From NCBI GenBank assembly GCA_963728985.1, contig CAVSME010000001.1:1000436-1064435 (forward strand): 64,000 nucleotides of DNA, in the 5' to 3' direction. Shown here piece after piece: positions 1 through 7,896 of the stretch. Below the pieces are notes generated by a model. That model worked only from the letters and a program-made list of their open reading frames with translations, had not been told where the DNA came from and made no database searches. The translations under genes were made by a program, and so were the position numbers. Numbering within the stretch: the stretch's first letter is position 1; each line of letters opens with the position of its first letter. The DNA is from DASXAI01 sp963728985 (lineage in GTDB: Bacteria > Actinomycetota > Acidimicrobiia > Acidimicrobiales > Ilumatobacteraceae).

Positions 1-360
1 CAGGCCGCGTTCCTTCCTCGGCTCGAACGTCGGCTTGATGATCGCCGGCACGTGCTCCGCGGCGAGCGCGTCATCGGCCTTGTTCATCAAGTTGTTGCCG
101 AGGTCGAGCAGCGTCTTGTCGGGATTCGATCGCCAGTAGTTCAGCGCTTCCCCCGCGAACGCGGTGGTCGGCGCCGACTTGGCCAGCCCGAAGTTGGCGG
201 CCTGGCGCTGCACGACGGGCGCACTCAGCAGCTGCGCCACCGCCGCATTGCCGGCGGTGCGCTGGAGCGAGAGCAGGGCGCCCGCCGGCCCCGCCACCAG
301 CACCGTCGCCCGCCGGGTAGAGGCAGGCGCCTTCGTCAACTGGCGTCGGTAGCGCACCAC
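1..360 (-). CDS. N-terminal part of a protein with an injection-system cargo-type leader motif (cut by window edge)
   Basis: The frame is open from GTG at 360 to the window edge (120 codons, no stop). The N-terminus is basic, then near residues 37-50 comes LQRTAGNAAVAQLL, followed by VVQRQ. This LQR-x-AGN-x-AV-x-x-LL pattern is known from N-termini of proteins encoded beside extracellular contractile injection systems (often with a DUF4157 domain) in actinobacteria. Beyond residue 60 I recognise no domain. The GTG start is chosen because a TACCAT -10 hexamer ends 6 nt upstream, as for many genes here; the frame itself stays open further upstream. Family is inferred from the motif alone and the function is unknown. 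Confidence 0.55.
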   Translation of the reverse strand, partial: MVRYRRQLTKAPASTRRATVLVAGPAGALLSLQRTAGNAAVAQLLSAPVVQRQAANFGLAKSAPTTAFAGEALNYWRSNPDKTLLDLGNNLMNKADDALAAEHVPAIIKPTFEPRKERGL

Positions 361-366
361 CGGGCG

Positions 367-372
367 ATGGTA
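367..372 (-). promoter_or_regulatory. -10 hexamer of the left-edge gene
   Basis: TACCAT on the minus strand ends 6 nt before GTG 360. Confidence 0.4.
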
Positions 373-497
373 ACTGGCCTGGATAGCCGACGTCCGGGGG
401 TCGGTGGCCTGTCTAATGAATGACCGAGCGGGTACGTACCTGCGCACTGGTTCCCTCGCGATGTTGGGTCCCCTCCCGCCTATCGCTCGGGGCCAGC

Positions 498-531
498 GGA
501 GAGCGCGGTCGCAGCTTGGACCGCGCTCTCC
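498..531 (-). terminator. Hairpin downstream of the methyltransferase
   Basis: Perfect 13-bp inverted repeat GGAGAGCGCGGTC (498-510) / GACCGCGCTCTCC (519-531) with an 8-nt loop, 45 nt past the stop of the minus-strand methyltransferase. There is no T-run, so it may act as a transcript 3' end stabiliser or a Rho-assisted terminator. The rest of the 361-575 gap shows no gene. Confidence 0.55.
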
Positions 532-575
532 ACAACGTCGCCTCCGTCCGCCCGCCGAGCCGCTCGCCCGTCAAT

Positions 576-1718
576 TCACGGGCGCCGCGGCCGGAGCCGG
601 CGCGCCGCCCGCACCAGCGGTCGCAGGCCCGGTATCGCTCGGGCGAACACCCGCAGCCCCTCCTTCGGGCGTTGGAGCTCGGCGACGCGGCCCTGCAACT
701 GGACAACCTGCGCCTGCAAGTGCTCCTGCTCCGTGATCACGCCGTACAGCCGCTCGTAGAGGTCCTCGAGCATCGTGGGGCCGCCGTAGCGTCCCCCGTC
801 GGCCACGGCCCGCGCTTCACGATGCTGTTCCGCCGCCGTCCACGCCGCCAACGTGGCGTCGTCGATCGGCTCCGTCCGCGGGCGGGCGATGGCATAGAAG
901 AAGTAGGACCGCCCGAGGTCGTCGTCGAGGTACCGCTCGTCGGCCTCGAGGACGAAGTCCACCCACCGCGCCTGCTCGGGCCCTGGTGTGTAGAAGGGCG
1001 GGTTGAGCTTGAGGATCTCGTAGGCGAGGGCCCCCCCGGTCGGCCGGAGGTGATCGATCGAGAAGTAGCGCTCCAGATGCGAGATGACGAGATCGCTGTG
1101 GATGGCCTCGGTCGGGTCGGTCGCCAGCATCGTCGTCAGGTGGGGGTAGTCGAGCCGCCTCCGGAACATGGGGGGCAAAGCCTGGTTCAGCTGCCACAGC
1201 GCATCCCAGTTCCCGAGCGAGTACTGGTTGCGAGCGGGACCGCAGTAGTCCCAGTGGAGGAATACACCGTCGGGTGGCAATCGCGCCGCCACTTGACGGA
1301 AGGCGCGGTCGAGGTAGGCGATGTGATGGGCGGCGGCGTAGTTGATGACGAGATCGAACGGCCCGACCGGGAGCTCATCGGTGTTGATGTCGTGCCGCAC
1401 GTACGTGATGGGCAGCCCTGCTGCGCGGGCGGCAGCCTCGGCCAGGAGGTCGTCGGCGATGTCGACGCCGACTGCAGCGCCGACCACGCCACCGGCGACC
1501 AGCGCCCGCTCGACCCAGCCGTTGCCGCAATTCAGCACCAGTGCGCGCTCGAAGCGGGACCGCCCGTAGAACGCCAGGGCGTGGCCCCAGATGCCGAGCG
1601 GCGCGGCCTCGCCCAACGCGAGGCGATCCTGATAGGCCCGCACCTCGGCAAGGGCGTTCCAGTACAGCGGCGTGTCGTAATACACCGACGAGTCCGCCGG
1701 CCGAATGGCGTCAGACAC
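576..1718 (-). CDS. SAM-dependent class I methyltransferase with C-terminal coiled coil
   Basis: 380 aa. The SAM-binding glycine-rich loop reads VLNCGNGWVERAL (near residues 60-73), followed by an acidic strand end (VGVDIADDLL) and a DLVINYAAAHHI segment typical of motif IV in small-molecule or lipid methyltransferases. The C-terminal ~60 residues form a short heptad-like helix (YGVITEQEHLQAQVVQLQ) and a strongly basic tail (RAARRLRPRRP), as seen in sugar or lipid-linked methyltransferases of surface glycan loci. The GTG start overlaps the stop of the upstream methyltransferase remnant by 8 nt, suggesting translational coupling. Substrate unknown. Confidence 0.75.
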   Translation of the reverse strand: MSDAIRPADSSVYYDTPLYWNALAEVRAYQDRLALGEAAPLGIWGHALAFYGRSRFERALVLNCGNGWVERALVAGGVVGAAVGVDIADDLLAEAAARAAGLPITYVRHDINTDELPVGPFDLVINYAAAHHIAYLDRAFRQVAARLPPDGVFLHWDYCGPARNQYSLGNWDALWQLNQALPPMFRRRLDYPHLTTMLATDPTEAIHSDLVISHLERYFSIDHLRPTGGALAYEILKLNPPFYTPGPEQARWVDFVLEADERYLDDDLGRSYFFYAIARPRTEPIDDATLAAWTAAEQHREARAVADGGRYGGPTMLEDLYERLYGVITEQEHLQAQVVQLQGRVAELQRPKEGLRVFARAIPGLRPLVRAARRLRPRRP

Positions 1719-2052
1719 TCCCGCTGACCCTCGCTTCGAGGATCATCATCGGCGATGCCGTCTCGACCACCCGGGTGAGGTCGTAGCCCGCTTGCTCGAA
1801 CAGTGCCGCATACTCCGCGACGGTACGTTCCTGCCCGCCGGGCACAACGAGCATGTTGAGGTCCGAGAACTTGTTGTCGGCACCCTCGTTCGGCTCGCCC
1901 AGCGCCCGCTCCACGATCAGGAGCGTGGTGGCGCCCGCGGCCACGTGATCGGCGATGCTCAGCGAGGCGACGACGTGAACGGCCTGCGAGACCTGGAACC
2001 CAATCGTCAGGCGGCGCAGTGTCGCCGCTGGATCCTCTCGAGCGTCACTCAT
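1711..2052 (-). pseudogene. Internally deleted O-methyltransferase (family 2) remnant
   Basis: 113 aa where the family has about 330-340. The first ~40 residues match the N-terminal dimerisation helix (LTIGFQVSQAVHVVASLSIADH). From residue ~43 the text jumps directly to the far C-terminus (LLIVERALGEPNEGADNKFS, then MLVVPGGQERT and an AGYDLTRVV segment). The whole SAM-binding Rossmann core, about 200 residues, is missing, yet the frame is kept, so this is an in-frame internal deletion. It cannot bind SAM in the usual way. A short expressed protein that dimerises with an intact paralogue cannot be excluded. Its stop overlaps the start of the intact methyltransferase downstream. Confidence 0.8.
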
Positions 2053-2097
2053 CGAACCCCCTTCCGGGCGACAGCATCGCGCCCCTCGGGGTCCGGA

Positions 2098-2571
2098 TCA
2101 CGCGCCGTCAGCGGCGGCGTACAGCGCCGCAAGATCGATCTTGCCCATCCCGAGCATGGCCCGCATGGCCCGTTGCGAGCGCGCCTCGTCCGGGTTCTTC
2201 AGCAGGTCCTCCATGCCGACCGGCACGACCTGCCACGACACGCCGTACTTGTCCTTCAGCCAGCCGCACGGGCCCGATTCGCCACCGGCCGTGAGCTTCT
2301 CCCAGTAGTAGTCGACCTCCTGCTGGTCGGCGCAGTTGATGAGCAACGAGATCGCCTCGTTGAACGTGAAGTCGGGCCCACCGTTGATCGCGGTGTAGTC
2401 CTGGCCGTCGAGCACGAAGTCAACCGTCAGCACCATGCCGGCCTGACGAGGGCCGGCCTCGCCGTAGTAGAAGACGTTCTTGACGTGCGAGTTCGGGAAC
2501 ACCGAGACGTAGAACTCGGCCGCTTCCTCGCTCTCGGTGTCGAACCAGAGGTTGGGGGTGATACGGGGCAT
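2098..2571 (-). CDS. PhnB-like VOC family protein
   Basis: 157 aa, a PhnB / 3-demethylubiquinone methyltransferase-like vicinal-oxygen-chelate fold. It starts PRITPNLWFDTESEEAAEFY and contains DYTAINGGPDFTFNEAISL and the CGWLKDKYGVSWQVVP block diagnostic of the family. The C-terminal RAMRAMLGMGKIDLAALYAA helix is also typical. An AGGAGGC Shine-Dalgarno precedes the ATG. Despite the historical name, members are of unknown enzymatic role. Confidence 0.85.
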   Translation of the reverse strand: MPRITPNLWFDTESEEAAEFYVSVFPNSHVKNVFYYGEAGPRQAGMVLTVDFVLDGQDYTAINGGPDFTFNEAISLLINCADQQEVDYYWEKLTAGGESGPCGWLKDKYGVSWQVVPVGMEDLLKNPDEARSQRAMRAMLGMGKIDLAALYAAADGA

Positions 2572-2648
2572 CGCTGCGCCTCCTGTCGTCGGCCACTCTC
2601 ATCGAGGGAGACGATGCGGCGACCGGGAACTCATCGCCTCGGACGGAT

Positions 2649-2999
2649 TCAGCCCGCCGTCTCGTCGAGCAGCTGCAGCAGGTCGTGAGCGGCGAGCTCG
2701 ACGGCCTTGTGGCGCCACTCCGACGCCCGGTACACGCAGGCGATCAGGGCCGTGCGATGCACGCGGCGGAAGTCGCCGTAGACGAACGCATACCGAGCCT
2801 TGGTCTCGTCGTTGGCGCCCTCGGTCAGTCCGAGGTGCCACGCGGCGTACTCCTCCCACCCATGCGACTCCAAGTAGCTGTTCTGGGCGTCGGCGCCGGG
2901 CTGGACGGTGCCCCAATCGCTATCGAGGACGTACTGGCGGGCGCCGATCAGGCGCCTGGCGTTCGCCACGGCCGCTTCGTTGAGCGCGTACTTCGCCAT
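2649..2999 (-). CDS. Conserved hypothetical protein, 116 aa
   Basis: Small soluble protein, largely alpha-helical by eye, with a central aromatic and acidic part (WGTVQPGADAQNSYLESHGW) and a helix rich in Arg and Tyr (FVYGDFRRVHRTALIACVY). Similar ~115-residue proteins occur widely in actinobacteria, with no known role. It is followed on the same strand by the anti-sigma-like kinase gene's downstream neighbours, but a 51-nt gap gives no evidence of coupling. Confidence 0.6.
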   Translation of the reverse strand: MAKYALNEAAVANARRLIGARQYVLDSDWGTVQPGADAQNSYLESHGWEEYAAWHLGLTEGANDETKARYAFVYGDFRRVHRTALIACVYRASEWRHKAVELAAHDLLQLLDETAG

Positions 3000-3050
3000 G
3001 CACCACCGGTACCCGCGCGCCGCGAAGGCGAGCCTTCGCGCCGCGACCGT

Positions 3051-3443
3051 TCAGCAGACGGCGGCCATCCGGTTGCTGTCCTCGAGCGGCAGCTCGGCCC
3101 AGACCACCTTGTCCCCGTCCCGCCAGTCGATGCCCCAGCGCGTCGCCAGGGACGAGACCAACATCAAACCGCGCCCGCTGATGTCGTTCGATGTGGCGAA
3201 CAGCACCCGGGGCTGGCGCCGGCTGCTGTCGCGCACGCCCAACCACACCACATCGCCAACCCGCACCGTCACCTCGAACGGCGTGCGGGCGTGGCGGACG
3301 GCGTTCGACACCAGCTCGGACAGGACCACTCGCGCCGCGTCGCGGCATCCCGCCGGCAGATGGTCAGCGAGGTGGCGGGCCGCCGTCACGCTCGACGCGG
3401 TCGGCGGATACCGCTCCGACCATGTCTTGCGCAATGCCGCCAT
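3051..3443 (-). CDS. RsbW/SpoIIAB-like anti-sigma factor kinase (HATPase_c_2)
   Basis: 130 aa from ATG 3443. The GHKL ATP-binding boxes are clear: N box ELVSNAVRHA, G1 region LGVRDSS, G2 region GRGLMLVSSLA. Stand-alone domains of this size in actinobacteria bind sigma factors or act in partner-switching modules, here without a visible STAS or PP2C partner next door. An upstream in-frame ATG at 3467 would add eight residues; both starts lie inside a perfect 14-bp hairpin (3439-3470), so translation from this transcript may depend on whether that hairpin is open. Confidence 0.8.
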   Translation of the reverse strand: MAALRKTWSERYPPTASSVTAARHLADHLPAGCRDAARVVLSELVSNAVRHARTPFEVTVRVGDVVWLGVRDSSRRQPRVLFATSNDISGRGLMLVSSLATRWGIDWRDGDKVVWAELPLEDSNRMAAVC

Positions 3444-3470
3444 GCCCGTGGGATACCCCACGGGCATGGC
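3439..3470 (-). terminator. 14-bp perfect hairpin between alkaline phosphatase and the HATPase gene
   Basis: GCCATGCCCGTGGG (3439-3452) and CCCACGGGCATGGC (3457-3470) with a 4-nt ATAC loop. It lies 31 nt past the phosphatase stop and covers both candidate start codons of the following gene. It has no T-run. It may terminate or attenuate phosphatase transcription, or mask the start codon of the downstream gene. Confidence 0.6.
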
Positions 3471-3500
3471 TCCAATCCCTCCTGTTGCGACGGACCTCGG

Positions 3501-4880
3501 TCAGTCGACGCCGAGTGCTCTCGCCATCGTGTGGAACAGGTCGGTCTGGTTCGTGATGCCGAGGACGTTGGCCGCCTGCGGGCCTTGCGCCGCCACTCGC
3601 ACCTCGGTGCCGGTGTGGCTCTGCGAGCGCCCGTTGAGGTTCGTGGCGTAGTTGACGACCATCGGCTGACCCTCGTGGGTGATGAGCGTGGCGATCGCGC
3701 CCGGGCTGTGATCCGTGGCCGTCTGCGCCTCGACGATCTGGCTCGTGTGACCATGGTCGGCGGTCACGATGATGAGCGTGTCGGGGTGCTTCTTGGCCCA
3801 GTCCTGCGCCACCTTGATGGCCCGGTCGAACTCGACCGTCTCACCGATCTGACCGCACGAGTTCTGGGCGTGATCCTGCTTGTCGATCGACGCGCCCTCG
3901 ACCTGGAGGAAGAAGCCGTCCTTGCGCTTGTCTCCCTTGGTCTTCGTCGACAACAGCTCGATCGCCTTGGCCGTCATGTCGGCCAGGTGCGGTTCGGTGC
4001 CCGGCCGCGCCCCGTTGGACTCGGTGCACGGCGTCGCCGCCGGGCCCGGGTACGGAGCGGCCAGCGGGCCCGTCCACTCCAGGTCCATGTTGCTCGGGTG
4101 GAAGAGCCCGAGGAACTTCTTGCCGGGCACCGCGGCGTCGAGGCCGGCCTTGTCGGTGGCCACCGTGTAGCCCTGGGCCTGCGCCTGCTGCACGACGGTC
4201 TGGCCGGCGTACGGGCCACCGGTGACGGTCTGGTCGAAGCGCTGCTTGCCTCCGCCCATCAGCACGTCCACGTTGTGGTCGACCGTCTGCTCGGCGACGG
4301 AACCGAGGCCACCGGCGTCCTTCTTCTCGGTCGGGCACGTAGCCATGTCGGCCGGACCCTGGCAGCCGCGCAGGCTCACGTGCGCGTCGAGCACCGCCGG
4401 CGTGGCGTCGGTGAGCTCGGCCGTGGTCACGTTGCCGGTCTTGAAGCCCGCCTTCTGGGCCAGCTCCAAGATGGTCGTCAACGGCTCGAGCGTGACCGGA
4501 TCGACCGACACGGCGTTGTTGTAGGTCTTGACGCCCGTGGCCCAGCCGGTGCCGGACGCCGCCGAATCGGTGACGTAGTCGGGGGTGTCGGGCGTGCCCT
4601 TCTGCACGGCGTAGGTGGTGTACTCACCGGTCAGCGGCAAGGCGTCCATCGACAGCCGGCCGGCGGCGCCCTTGGCGTAGTTGCGAGCGATCGTGATCTC
4701 CGAGTCGCCCATCCCGTCGCCCAGGAACATGATCACGTTCTTGGCCCGACCACCGTTGAGGGAGAACAGGACCTGCGCGGTCTTGTCCCCATCGTTGTTC
4801 CATGCGCCGGCGGCCGAGGCGACCACCAACCCAGCGACACCCACCGTCGCTCCCACCAGGATCTTCCGTCGTTTGCTCAT
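3501..4880 (-). CDS. phoA: Alkaline phosphatase, PhoA family, secreted
   Basis: 459 aa from ATG 4880, which has an AAAGGAGC Shine-Dalgarno. The N-terminus (SKRRKILVGATVGVAGLVVA) is a signal peptide, with RRKIL loosely resembling a Tat motif. Catalytic and metal motifs are all present: NVIMFLGDGMGDSE, the phosphorylated serine in TDSAASGT, VEGASIDKQDHA, and ITADHGHT. It hydrolyses phosphomonoesters outside the membrane to supply phosphate. I see no clear PhoP/PHO-box direct repeats in the upstream gap. Confidence 0.93.
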   Translation of the reverse strand: MSKRRKILVGATVGVAGLVVASAAGAWNNDGDKTAQVLFSLNGGRAKNVIMFLGDGMGDSEITIARNYAKGAAGRLSMDALPLTGEYTTYAVQKGTPDTPDYVTDSAASGTGWATGVKTYNNAVSVDPVTLEPLTTILELAQKAGFKTGNVTTAELTDATPAVLDAHVSLRGCQGPADMATCPTEKKDAGGLGSVAEQTVDHNVDVLMGGGKQRFDQTVTGGPYAGQTVVQQAQAQGYTVATDKAGLDAAVPGKKFLGLFHPSNMDLEWTGPLAAPYPGPAATPCTESNGARPGTEPHLADMTAKAIELLSTKTKGDKRKDGFFLQVEGASIDKQDHAQNSCGQIGETVEFDRAIKVAQDWAKKHPDTLIIVTADHGHTSQIVEAQTATDHSPGAIATLITHEGQPMVVNYATNLNGRSQSHTGTEVRVAAQGPQAANVLGITNQTDLFHTMARALGVD

Positions 4881-5060
4881 CGGATCGTCACGGCTCCTTT
4901 GTCGTTTGGTCCTGCCGAACCACCACAGCAAACGGACCTGAACGGGTCGTGGCGGATCGGTGGCGCGTGGCTAGCCAGCGGCCGACGACTCGCCCCGCGA
5001 TGAATTCGGACCGTGACGGACGTCTCGTACGTGGAGCGATCCGCTCGAGAGGAGCAGCCC

Positions 5061-5651
5061 ATGACCGCGATCGATCTCGGACCGGCCAGCCGGCAGGTGG
5101 CCGACCTCGTGACCGCAGTGACCGACGACCAGCTCGCCGCGCCCACTCCCTGCTCGGCGTACTCGGTGGGCGACCTGGTGGACCACGTCGGCGGGCTGTC
5201 GCTGGCCTTCACCGGCGCCGCCGTCAAGGAGACCGGTGGCGCCTCGTCGCAGGGTCCAGTGGTCGACGCCTCCCGCCTGGGCCCTGATTGGCGAAACCGC
5301 ATCCCCCGCGATCTGGACGGGCTGGCCGTGGCCTGGCGCGACCCGGACGCCTGGACGGGCATGACCAAGGCGGGCGGCATCGACCTGCCCGGAGCGGTCG
5401 CCGGCGTCGTGGCCCTGGACGAGCTGATCCTCCACGGATGGGACATCGCCCGCGCCACCGGGCAGGCCTACGACCCGGATCCGGCTTCCCTCGAGGCGGT
5501 GCACGGCTTCCTCGCCCAGTTCGCCACGCCCGAGCAGGCGGCCATGCGCGCCAACATCTTCGGCCCGATCGTCGCAGTCCCCGACGACGCGCCGCTCCTC
5601 GACAAGGTGCTCGGCCTCGCCGGGCGTGATCCCGCCTGGACGGCGCCGTAG
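5061..5651 (+). CDS. TIGR03086-type mycothiol-dependent DinB-like protein
   Basis: 196 aa from ATG 5061, preceded by GAGAGGAG. An upstream in-frame start at 5013 lacks a ribosome site. The maleylpyruvate-isomerase-like N-terminal four-helix region shows LAAPTPCSAYSVGDLVDHVGG, and the characteristic ALDELILHGWDIARATGQ helix follows near residue 125. Relatives use mycothiol as cofactor or are metal-binding DinB proteins; substrate unknown. Its presence supports an actinobacterial host. Confidence 0.85.
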   Translation: MTAIDLGPASRQVADLVTAVTDDQLAAPTPCSAYSVGDLVDHVGGLSLAFTGAAVKETGGASSQGPVVDASRLGPDWRNRIPRDLDGLAVAWRDPDAWTGMTKAGGIDLPGAVAGVVALDELILHGWDIARATGQAYDPDPASLEAVHGFLAQFATPEQAAMRANIFGPIVAVPDDAPLLDKVLGLAGRDPAWTAP

Positions 5652-5698
5652 GGGCCACGATGGGCGGCGATGACAGCTGCGGCCATCCCTGATCCGAC

Positions 5699-6610
5699 AT
5701 GAGGCCCGGCGCCGTGGTCGTGTTCGGCAGCGCCAACGTCGATCTGACCGTGCACACCGAGCGGGCGCCCGGGCCCGGTGAGACGGTGCTGGGTCACGGG
5801 TTCGGTCAGGGGAATGGCGGGAAGGGCGCCAACCAGGCGATGGCCGCCACGCGCATGGGCGCCACCACGAGCTTCGTCGGCCGCATCGGCGACGACCCGC
5901 TCGGGGCCCGGCTGGCCGAGAGCCTCGCGGCCGCCGGTGTCGACACGGGAGGTCTCGTGTCGGTGTCCGGTACCCCGACCGGCGTGGCCGTCATCGTCGT
6001 GGATGCCAGCGCCGACAACCGGATCGTCGTGGCGCCCGGGGCCAACGCCGCCCTCGACGGCACCGACCTCAGCGCGCTGACGGCGGCACTCGACGGCGCC
6101 GCCGTGCTGCTGCTGCAGCTCGAAGTGCCCATGACCGGCGTGCTGGCGGCCGCACGCGAAGCCCGCCGGCGGGGCGTGACGGTGGTGCTGGACCCGGCAC
6201 CCGTGCCACCGGCGGGGGTGCCCGACGAACTGTTGCAGCTGACGTCCATCGTCACCCCCAATCAGCACGAGGCCGCGCTGCTGGTGGGCGACGACGACGT
6301 GACCGCCGCGCTGGCCGCCCTCCGCCAGCGCGGTGCCGAGACGGCCGTCGTCACCCTCGGCGCCGCCGGGGCGCGCTGGTCGGGGCCGGCGGGCGACGGC
6401 GTCGCGCCGGCACCGGCCGTCACGGCGATCGACACGACGGGGGCGGGCGACGCCTTCAACGGCGCGCTGGCGGCGGCGCTCGCCGAGGGCCTCGATCTCG
6501 CCACCGCCATCCGTTGGGGGGTGACCGCCGGCGCCCTCGCTGTCACCCGCGCCGGCGCCCAGGACGCGATGCCAGACCGGGCGGACGTTCTCCCTCTAGT
6601 CGGCGCTTGA
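5699..6610 (+). CDS. rbsK: Ribokinase (PfkB family)
   Basis: 303 aa. N-terminal PfkB signature VVVFGSANVDLTV, then GQGNGGKGANQAMAA, substrate-binding GRIGDDPLGARL, and the C-terminal catalytic signature AIDTTGAGDAFNGALAAAL with the base Asp in GAGD. It would phosphorylate ribose to ribose-5-phosphate. No ribose transporter is adjacent. Its 3' end overlaps the convergent hydrolase gene by 15 nt. Confidence 0.92.
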   Translation: MRPGAVVVFGSANVDLTVHTERAPGPGETVLGHGFGQGNGGKGANQAMAATRMGATTSFVGRIGDDPLGARLAESLAAAGVDTGGLVSVSGTPTGVAVIVVDASADNRIVVAPGANAALDGTDLSALTAALDGAAVLLLQLEVPMTGVLAAAREARRRGVTVVLDPAPVPPAGVPDELLQLTSIVTPNQHEAALLVGDDDVTAALAALRQRGAETAVVTLGAAGARWSGPAGDGVAPAPAVTAIDTTGAGDAFNGALAAALAEGLDLATAIRWGVTAGALAVTRAGAQDAMPDRADVLPLVGA

Positions 6611-7279
6611 GCTCAGCACGGCCGGCAGCCACTCGAGGAGGCGTTCCTCGAGGATGGGGCCCGACTTCGCCAGCGCGTGCCCGTCGTTGGGCAGCACGAC
6701 GAGCTCGCCATGGTCGGCGATCTCGCGCACGACGGCAGACGCCTCGACCGGGAGGATCTCGTCACGCTCGCCATGGAAGAGAAGGAACGGCCGGGGCTTG
6801 AGCCCGCCGGCGATCTCGCACCCCGCCGACTGCGTGGCGAAGGTGACGACGCCGGCCACGAGGTCGGGCAGACCGACCCCGACCCGCACCGCGATGGCGC
6901 CGCCGAACGAGTGCCCCATCGTGACCACCTTGGTGGCGCCGTGGCCGACGGCGATCTGCACGCCAGCAGCGAGATCGAGCGTGCACTTGTCGATGTCGTT
7001 GGGCTGGCGGTAGCTGAGGCGCACGACGCCGATGCCCATCGCCGGCAGCTGCTCGCCCAGGCGCTGGTACAAGCCGCTGGCCGGACCGAGCAGCCCGCCC
7101 ATCGCCCCACCGCAGGCCACCACTGCGGCGGGCAGGTCCGGGTCGCCGTGCCAGAGCACCGTGATCAACCCCGTCATCGTGTAGATCTCGAGGTGGCGGA
7201 GGCCCGGGGCCAGCTCGGCCTCCTGCGTCCCGATCACGTCGAGCGCCTGCAGCGGGGTGCTGGGCTTGGAGTCGGTCAT
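6596..7279 (-). CDS. Alpha/beta hydrolase (dienelactone hydrolase-like)
   Basis: 227 aa from ATG 7279, which overlaps the stop of the NUDIX gene (ATGA), so the two are translationally coupled. Nucleophile elbow GHSFGG near residue 120, catalytic Asp in FLLFHGERDEILP and His in LPNDGHAL. No signal peptide, so cytoplasmic. Substrate cannot be read from sequence. Confidence 0.8.
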   Translation of the reverse strand: MTDSKPSTPLQALDVIGTQEAELAPGLRHLEIYTMTGLITVLWHGDPDLPAAVVACGGAMGGLLGPASGLYQRLGEQLPAMGIGVVRLSYRQPNDIDKCTLDLAAGVQIAVGHGATKVVTMGHSFGGAIAVRVGVGLPDLVAGVVTFATQSAGCEIAGGLKPRPFLLFHGERDEILPVEASAVVREIADHGELVVLPNDGHALAKSGPILEERLLEWLPAVLSSSAD

Positions 7280-7875
7280 CGCCAGGCGAACACCGGTTGT
7301 TCGAGATGGTCGACTCGGGTGGCGCGGCCGTGCAGCACCACTTCGCGGAGTTGGTACAGGACGGCCGCCGTCGGGGCGTGGATGACGTGATCGAGGAGCG
7401 GCATCTGCACGACAGGCCGATCGCTCTCGGGGATGGTGACGAAGCGGGGCGCGTCGGGGCGATCGAGCTCGGTCACCGGGATGACGAACGACTGCGCCAC
7501 CTCGGCCGGGTTGGGCACGATCTGCGGGTCGTGGCCGGCCCACACCACGACCGGCGTGATGACGAAGCCCGAGCGCGTGGCGTAGTCGTCGAGCAGACCG
7601 AGCACCTCCGCCGCCGCCACCTCGAGGCCGAGCTCTTCGTGCAGCTCGCGCCGCGCCGCCTCCTCGGGCGTCTCACCGTCGTCGATGCGGCCACCGGGGA
7701 GCGCCCACTGGCCGGCGTGGGCCCGCAGCTTCGGCGCCCGCTTGGTGAGGAGGAACGAGAGATCACCGTCCGGGTTGGTGCACAGGGCGATGGCCACCGC
7801 CGCGGGTCGGTGCCCGGTCGGCTCGACGGCCACGCGCGGGAACGCCGACAGGCGATCGCGGACCTGGGCGCGCAT
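7276..7875 (-). CDS. NUDIX hydrolase, CoA pyrophosphatase (NudL)-like
   Basis: 199 aa. The extended NudL-type block reads LLTKRAPKLRAHAGQWALPG, running into a complete NUDIX box GGRIDDGETPEEAARRELHE followed by ELGLEV, so the metal-binding REL-x-EE residues are intact. The preceding K-R-A-x-x-L-R-x-H-x-G-Q segment is typical of CoA pyrophosphatases. It shares a 21-bp divergent promoter region with the MarR gene and is the first gene of a two-gene unit with the hydrolase. Confidence 0.85.
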   Translation of the reverse strand: MRAQVRDRLSAFPRVAVEPTGHRPAAVAIALCTNPDGDLSFLLTKRAPKLRAHAGQWALPGGRIDDGETPEEAARRELHEELGLEVAAAEVLGLLDDYATRSGFVITPVVVWAGHDPQIVPNPAEVAQSFVIPVTELDRPDAPRFVTIPESDRPVVQMPLLDHVIHAPTAAVLYQLREVVLHGRATRVDHLEQPVFAWR

Positions 7876-7877
7876 CC

Positions 7878-7892
7878 CTTGTACCCTACAAG
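7878..7892. promoter_or_regulatory. Palindromic operator over two overlapping divergent promoters
   Basis: CTTGTA-CCC-TACAAG is a perfect 6-3-6 inverted repeat, the size expected for a MarR dimer site. A plus-strand -10 TACCCT (7882-7887) ends 9 nt before the MarR ATG 7897, and a minus-strand -10 TAGGGT (7888-7883) ends 7 nt before the NUDIX ATG 7875. One bound dimer would cover both. Confidence 0.65.
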
Positions 7893-7896
7893 CGCC

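Noticed and set aside
2685..5003. 772-codon plus-strand frame across the HATPase and alkaline phosphatase genes
   Set aside because: Antisense to two well-supported minus-strand genes; composition is Arg/His/Val-rich with no motif.
4881..5060. PHO box upstream of alkaline phosphatase
   Set aside because: No direct repeats of the actinobacterial PHO-box type could be found.
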